NCBI RefSeq assembly: GCF_008107695.1
Contig: NZ_VIRG01000053.1
Coordinates: forward strand, 248,001-312,000
Length of the DNA: 64,000 nucleotides
Reading direction: 5' to 3'
Source of the DNA: Stappia sp. BW2
GTDB lineage: Bacteria > Pseudomonadota > Alphaproteobacteria > Rhizobiales > Stappiaceae
Positions 60,189 to 64,000 of this stretch are shown here, one piece after another. The notes under the pieces were generated by a model. That model did no database searches, was not told where the DNA came from, and worked only from the letters and a program-made list of their open reading frames with translations. Numbering within the stretch: the first letter of the stretch is position 1; each line of letters begins with the position of its first letter. The translations under genes and the position numbers were made by a program.

Positions 60189-61621
60189 GGCGTAACCGGC
60201 GAGTCAAAATTCTTGCAACTCTCGGACCCTCTTCCTCAGAACAAGACATCATCGAAAAATTGTATCGCTCCGGTGCGGACGTCTTCCGCATCAATATGAG
60301 CCATACCGATCATGATCGTCTGAAGATGCTTGTCGAACGCATCCGTTCTGTTGAGGAGAAGGTTGGACGGCCAATCGGCATTCTGGCCGATCTACAGGGG
60401 CCCAAGCTGCGCGTGGGAACTTTTGCCGAGGGTCCAGTAATGCTGGAAAACGGCGCAACGTTCACACTGGACGCCGACAAGTCCGGCGGTAGCGTGGACC
60501 GGGTGCATCTGCCGCATCCCGAAATTCTTCAGGCACTCGAGCCGGGCCACCGCCTGCTGCTCGACGACGGCAAGATCCAGCTCAAGGTTCTGGAAGCCGA
60601 CCGCACCAGAGCGGTGACGGAAGTCATCGTCGGCGGCAAGCTGTCCGACCGCAAGGGCGTCAGCGTTCCCGATTCGGAAATCGCGACCAGCGCCATGACC
60701 GAGAAGGACCACAAGGACCTGATCGCGGCTCTCGACCAGAATGTCGACTGGGTCGCCCTGTCCTTCGTGCAGCGTCCGGATGACATCGCCGAAGTGCGCA
60801 AGATCACCCGTGGCCGCGCCGGCGTTCTGGCCAAGATCGAAAAGCCGCAGGCTATCGGCCGGCTGGACGAGATCATCGAGCTGTCCGACGCCATCATGGT
60901 TGCCCGTGGCGACCTGGGCGTGGAACTGCCGCTGGAACAGGTTCCCGGCCTGCAAAAGCGCATCACCCGTGCCTGCCGCCGCGCCGGCAAGCCGGTTGTG
61001 ATCGCCACGCAGATGCTGGAATCCATGATCACCGCACCGGTACCGACCCGCGCCGAGGTGTCCGACGTCGCCACTGCCGTGTTTGAAGGTGCCGATGCGG
61101 TCATGCTGTCGGCCGAATCTGCCGCCGGTGATTTCCCCATCGAGGCGGTGTCCACCATGGACAAGATCGCCCAGCAGGTGGAACAGGACCCCAACTACCG
61201 CAACATCATCTATGCACAGCGGACCGAACCGGAAGCCACTGGCGCCGACGCAATTTCGGCAGCTGCCCGGCAGATTGCCGAAACGCTGAACCTGGCTGCT
61301 GTCGTCTGCTACACGACCTCCGGCGCAACAGGCCTGCGTGCCTCGCGTGAGCGTCCGTCCAGCCCGGTCATCGTTCTGTCGCCGGTGCTTGCGACGGCAC
61401 GCCGCCTGTCGCTTGGCTGGGGCCTGCACTGCGTGGTCAGTGAAGATGCCTCCACTGAAGAAGACATGATCGACCGCGCTTGCCGAATCTCCTTCTCCGA
61501 GGAGTTCGCAAAACCGGGCCAGCGCATCATCGTGACCGCGGGCGTACCGTTCGGAACGCCGGGTTCCACGAACATGCTGCGGATTGCCTTTGTCGGAAAC
61601 GACGGCCAGGGCGGCATTTGA
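60185..61621 (+). CDS. pyk: Pyruvate kinase
   Basis: Pyruvate kinase (478 aa) makes pyruvate and ATP from phosphoenolpyruvate. VKILATLGPSSSEQDII at the start, NMSHTDHD, MVARGDLGVELPLEQVP and IATQMLESMI are diagnostic of the barrel; the C-terminal domain has the regulatory site region (HCVVSEDASTEEDM). It is translated from an ATG overlapping the DUF1036 stop, with no site of its own visible upstream, so it depends on that gene's translation or on leader sequence. Confidence 0.97.
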   Translation: MRRNRRVKILATLGPSSSEQDIIEKLYRSGADVFRINMSHTDHDRLKMLVERIRSVEEKVGRPIGILADLQGPKLRVGTFAEGPVMLENGATFTLDADKSGGSVDRVHLPHPEILQALEPGHRLLLDDGKIQLKVLEADRTRAVTEVIVGGKLSDRKGVSVPDSEIATSAMTEKDHKDLIAALDQNVDWVALSFVQRPDDIAEVRKITRGRAGVLAKIEKPQAIGRLDEIIELSDAIMVARGDLGVELPLEQVPGLQKRITRACRRAGKPVVIATQMLESMITAPVPTRAEVSDVATAVFEGADAVMLSAESAAGDFPIEAVSTMDKIAQQVEQDPNYRNIIYAQRTEPEATGADAISAAARQIAETLNLAAVVCYTTSGATGLRASRERPSSPVIVLSPVLATARRLSLGWGLHCVVSEDASTEEDMIDRACRISFSEEFAKPGQRIIVTAGVPFGTPGSTNMLRIAFVGNDGQGGI

Positions 61622-61651
61622 CGATCTAATCGGTTAAACGATCCGAATACG

Positions 61652-61680
61652 AAAAGGCGGCCTCCAGGCCGCCTTTTTCA
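61652..61680. terminator. Bidirectional terminator between pyk and the alpha/beta hydrolase
   Basis: AAAAGGCGGCCT and AGGCCGCCTTTTT arms flank CC (61652-61678). It ends pyk and overlaps the last codon of the convergent hydrolase gene. Confidence 0.94.
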
Positions 61681-62691
61681 TGCCGTGGGAACTGGTTCTG
61701 GCTCGGCCCCTGTTCCAACTGCCTTCGCCTTGCCGCCCGACGCCACGACGCGAGCCACCAGCCTGTCGATACCGGAGACGATCTCATCCGTATGCGTATG
61801 CTGCGGCATGTGCCCCGCTGCGCCCAGCATCAGCAACTCCGCATCCGGCACATCCTGTAACAGGCCCTCACAATGGATCGACGGCCAGACCACCGCGTCT
61901 TTTGTTCCGGTGATGATCAGCGTCGGTTGGTCAAGGTGCCCGTAATGCGCCGACTGCTGCCGGACAGCCTGCCTCAGGCTGCATATGTCCGCCGCGTTCG
62001 AGCGAAAGCTTTCAGGCCGGAAGAGCAGCGGCACACGGACCGCATCGGCATAGCCTTCAACCGGTGGATCGGGATGAAAAACATGCCTCAGCATCTGCTG
62101 CACCAGCCGCTCGCCAACCGGGATCGTCAGTGTTCTGGAAAACAGCCAGCCGATGACGGGCAGTGCCGCAACCGTGTAGTACCAGTTGACCCCGCCCGGC
62201 CACACGTGGCTGACGGGTGCCAGGAAGACAAGCCCTTTCACCCTCTCCGGCACGGCGAGGCCCACCGCTGCCGTGACGGCTCCTCCAAGCGAATGCCCCA
62301 CCACAATGGCGGACTCGATGCCAAGCTTTTCAAGTAGGCCGGTGATCAGCCTTGCCTGGCTCTCCGGGGTGTTCTGCCCTGTTCTTGAGCGCTGTGAGAA
62401 CCCAAGTCCGGGGCGATCGATGAAGAGCAGCGGGTAACGCCCCCCAAAAGCGCCCTCAAACGCAAGTTTCATGTCATAGGCATTGCCGCTGGCGCCATGC
62501 AGGAACACCAGCACAGGCTGCTCGCTGGCCGCTTCAGATGCGGGAACGAAGTGATAGTGCATCTGCGCACCATCCACCTCGGCAAGATGACCGTCGGGTT
62601 CATAGGTACGCGAAATCTGCCCTGCCCTGAAAAGAGAATAGGCGAAAAACAATCCGGCGGCGGCGAGAAGAACAATCAGGAACGTGATCAT
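61678..62691 (-). CDS. Membrane-anchored alpha/beta-fold hydrolase
   Basis: A 337-aa hydrolase. An N-terminal helix (about 1-21, ITFLIVLLAAAGLFFAYSLF) anchors it or acts as a signal. The nucleophile elbow GHSLGG, the acid in GTKDAVV and the histidine of AAGHMPQH form the triad; VFLHGASGNAYDM is the oxyanion strand. It may be an esterase or lipase; the substrate is unknown. Start ATG 62691 was chosen over one 30 bases upstream because the anchor begins there. Confidence 0.87.
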   Translation of the reverse strand: MITFLIVLLAAAGLFFAYSLFRAGQISRTYEPDGHLAEVDGAQMHYHFVPASEAASEQPVLVFLHGASGNAYDMKLAFEGAFGGRYPLLFIDRPGLGFSQRSRTGQNTPESQARLITGLLEKLGIESAIVVGHSLGGAVTAAVGLAVPERVKGLVFLAPVSHVWPGGVNWYYTVAALPVIGWLFSRTLTIPVGERLVQQMLRHVFHPDPPVEGYADAVRVPLLFRPESFRSNAADICSLRQAVRQQSAHYGHLDQPTLIITGTKDAVVWPSIHCEGLLQDVPDAELLMLGAAGHMPQHTHTDEIVSGIDRLVARVVASGGKAKAVGTGAEPEPVPTA

Positions 62692-62791
62692 ACTGCGGAC
62701 ATAGCACCGCCCACACGACAATCAAGTCTGGCAACATTCAAGTCTGGCAGCAATCAGCTCCGCCGGCACCGGAGAAAACGCTGAGCCGCCC

Positions 62792-63454
62792 TCAGGTGGC
62801 TTCGCCCTCGGCTTCTTCTTCCAGATCCTTCACGGCCTTGGAGGCATTTTCCAGGCTCGGATTGATTTCAAGCGCCCGCTTGAACGTCGTCAGCGCCTCG
62901 CTTTCAAACCCCAGACGCCGCTGAATAATTGCAAGGCCCGACAAGGCTCCCCAATGACGTGGCTCCAGCGCCAGTGTGCGCTCGATATCCACCAGAGACT
63001 TGCCGAAATCCTCTTGCATGTAATGGACTGTCGCACGCCTGTTCCAGCCTTCCGCATAGGCCGGCTTCAGGATGACGACCGTGTCCAGCAGGTCAAGCGC
63101 CAAGGCATGATCATCAGCCTGGATGGCCTTGCCGGCCCGGGACATCAGCACGTCTACCGTATCGCTACCCGATTCCATCCAGAGCATCTGGATTTCCCGG
63201 CCGATACGCGAGGCTTCCTTTGGATTGTCCGATTTGGCGAGGTTGGCAAAAAGCTCATCCAGACGAGACTTCTCGTCGTCCGGATCTGTCTCCTCGACCA
63301 CCACCTGCCCACCTTCTTCCGGAAGATCGTCAGGAAGCGCGTTGAAGTCTTCGGCGGACGGAGGCTCTACCTCCGGACCGAGATCGGGAACAGGCTGTGC
63401 GCCAGCGAGACCGGCACCAGCAAGAAACAGAAAGCCAAACACAAAAATCCGCAT
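62792..63454 (-). CDS. Secreted tetratricopeptide-repeat protein
   Basis: A 220-aa protein with a signal peptide (about 1-20, ending GAGLAGAQ), an acidic Pro/Glu linker, and two to three TPR-like repeats at about 105-210, such as AEGWNRRATVHYMQEDFGKSL and GALSGLAIIQRRLGFESEAL. It is a likely periplasmic scaffold. It reads left with no partner within 100 bases and is distinct from the lipoprotein at 47099. Confidence 0.83.
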   Translation of the reverse strand: MRIFVFGFLFLAGAGLAGAQPVPDLGPEVEPPSAEDFNALPDDLPEEGGQVVVEETDPDDEKSRLDELFANLAKSDNPKEASRIGREIQMLWMESGSDTVDVLMSRAGKAIQADDHALALDLLDTVVILKPAYAEGWNRRATVHYMQEDFGKSLVDIERTLALEPRHWGALSGLAIIQRRLGFESEALTTFKRALEINPSLENASKAVKDLEEEAEGEAT

Positions 63455-63616
63455 CCGACGATTATGGGTCGTTGGATGCGGCGGTCAATCCTGGAATTTG
63501 ACACATCTTCGTGCACCAGCGTGGCAATGGCCCGATTCACTCCTCGAACAACAAGACAAGGCCTTGCTCAGGAAGAGGTTTCCGGGTCTTTCGCCACGCT
63601 ATGCGCAGCAACAAGA

Positions 63617-63742
63617 TCAGCCCTGGCGTGCTTTGAAACGCGGGTTTTTCTTGTTGATGATGTAGACACGGCCTTTACGGCGAACCATGCGGTTGTCGCG
63701 GTGGCGGGTCATGAGCGCTTTGAGCGAATTTTTGATCTTCAT
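63617..63742 (-). CDS. rpmJ: 50S ribosomal protein L36
   Basis: Forty-one codons, [20 protein letters not shown] at the start and [13 protein letters not shown] at the end. This is the zinc-free L36 type (no CxxC/H set), standard in alphaproteobacteria. It is short enough to be missed by length limits. It stands alone between the TPR gene and tRNA-Val on the same strand. Confidence 0.95.
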   Translation of the reverse strand: MKIKNSLKALMTRHRDNRMVRRKGRVYIINKKNPRFKARQG

Positions 63743-63891
63743 GTCACTGTCCCCACAAGGGTCCTGCTTCTATAAACCAAATGAGCGCCAAAGGCGCTCA
63801 CGTTTAACTGGATTGGCCTTGAAGCAGCGGCAGAACTTGCGCCTGTCTTCAGATCAACCCGCGCCTCTCGAAACCTTGATCAGCGCAATAA

Positions 63892-63966
63892 TGGTGGGCG
63901 TGACAGGGATTGAACCTGTGACCCCTTCGATGTCAACGAAGTGCTCTCCCGCTGAGCTACACGCCC
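63892..63966 (-). tRNA. tRNA-Val (anticodon GAC)
   Basis: On the minus strand a 75-nt cloverleaf: acceptor GGGCGTG/CACGCCC with discriminator A and encoded CCA, D-arm GCTC/GAGC, anticodon stem CTTCG/CGAAG with loop TTGACAT (anticodon GAC), and T-arm CAGG/CCTG around TTCAATC. The fold is complete, and the plus-strand frame that crosses it is spurious. Confidence 0.97.
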
Positions 63967-64000
63967 GAATTTCTCGGTAGTCCGGCGCCCCAGCGCCGTG

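Noticed and set aside
63687-63980. 97-codon plus-strand frame ending near the window end
   Set aside because: Its C-terminal half is the antisense translation of the tRNA-Val gene, a well-known artefact.
1-64000. CRISPR arrays, insertion sequences, prophage or integrative element
   Set aside because: I saw no regular short direct repeats, transposase or integrase motifs, and base composition is even.

Overview
The window is a contiguous piece of an alphaproteobacterial chromosome. It is G+C rich, densely coded and dominated by housekeeping genes. Several proteins are hallmarks of the class: GapR (DUF2312), RcdA (DUF1465), TrcR (DUF1013), DUF4164, DUF1192, DUF1244, DUF882, DUF1036 and an aa3-type oxidase subunit IV. 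The gene order and protein sequences suggest a marine member of the Hyphomicrobiales, perhaps Roseibium/Labrenzia/Stappia-like. That placement is inference; no rRNA is present to test it.

Layout. 1-10042 is the conserved ruv/tol neighbourhood read leftwards (yebC, ruvC, ruvA, a small membrane gene, ruvB, a chemoreceptor, ybgC, tolQ, tolR, tolA cut by the window edge), with a TSUP permease and a MazG-like gene between yebC and ruvC. 10142-12606 holds a YmdB-type phosphoesterase, 5-formyl-THF cyclo-ligase, a candidate 6S RNA, zapA and a DUF4164 gene. 13043-22278 is a rightward central-carbon cluster (tkt, gap, two tiny membrane genes, a LysE exporter, pgk, a VOC protein, fba, a ThiE-like gene, a Sel1-repeat protein). 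Next come efp, an inositol monophosphatase-like gene and an ExbB/MotA-OmpA motor pair with an M50 protease. 27408-30391 is a TAXI-type TRAP transporter. 30598-34440 carries trcR, a quinone oxidoreductase, DUF1192, a candidate small RNA, rcdA behind a perfect sigma-54 promoter match, and rpmE. 34761-42254 holds an ABC exporter, an SDR, propionyl-CoA synthetase, a second TSUP permease and an acyl-CoA synthetase. 42314-48834 has two divergent DUF465 genes, purEK, a MATE exporter, rpsU, a TPR lipoprotein and an RluA enzyme. 48937-63966 holds an oxidase subunit, an ABC1 kinase, a DUF3445 gene, pepF, an NtrC-type regulator, DUF882, gapR, DUF1244, N-formylglutamate amidohydrolase, DUF1036-pyk, an alpha/beta hydrolase, a TPR protein, rpmJ and tRNA-Val.

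How the genes work together. Most of the window serves core physiology: envelope constriction (Tol, ZapA), recombination (RuvABC), lower glycolysis and the pentose-phosphate link (tkt, gap, pgk, fba, pyk), purine synthesis, translation (EF-P, L31, L36, S21, tRNA-Val) and cell-cycle control (TrcR, RcdA, GapR). No CRISPR array, phage, insertion sequence or recognised defence system is visible. The least-explained items are intergenic: a candidate small RNA with anti-Shine-Dalgarno loops, the sigma-54 promoter of rcdA, a leader with alternative pairings before rpsU, several perfect inverted repeats in front of operons, and a GC-rich block at 33913-34161. Among proteins, the orphan ExbB/OmpA motor with an M50 protease and the tandem tiny membrane proteins beside gap are the best candidates for undescribed functions.
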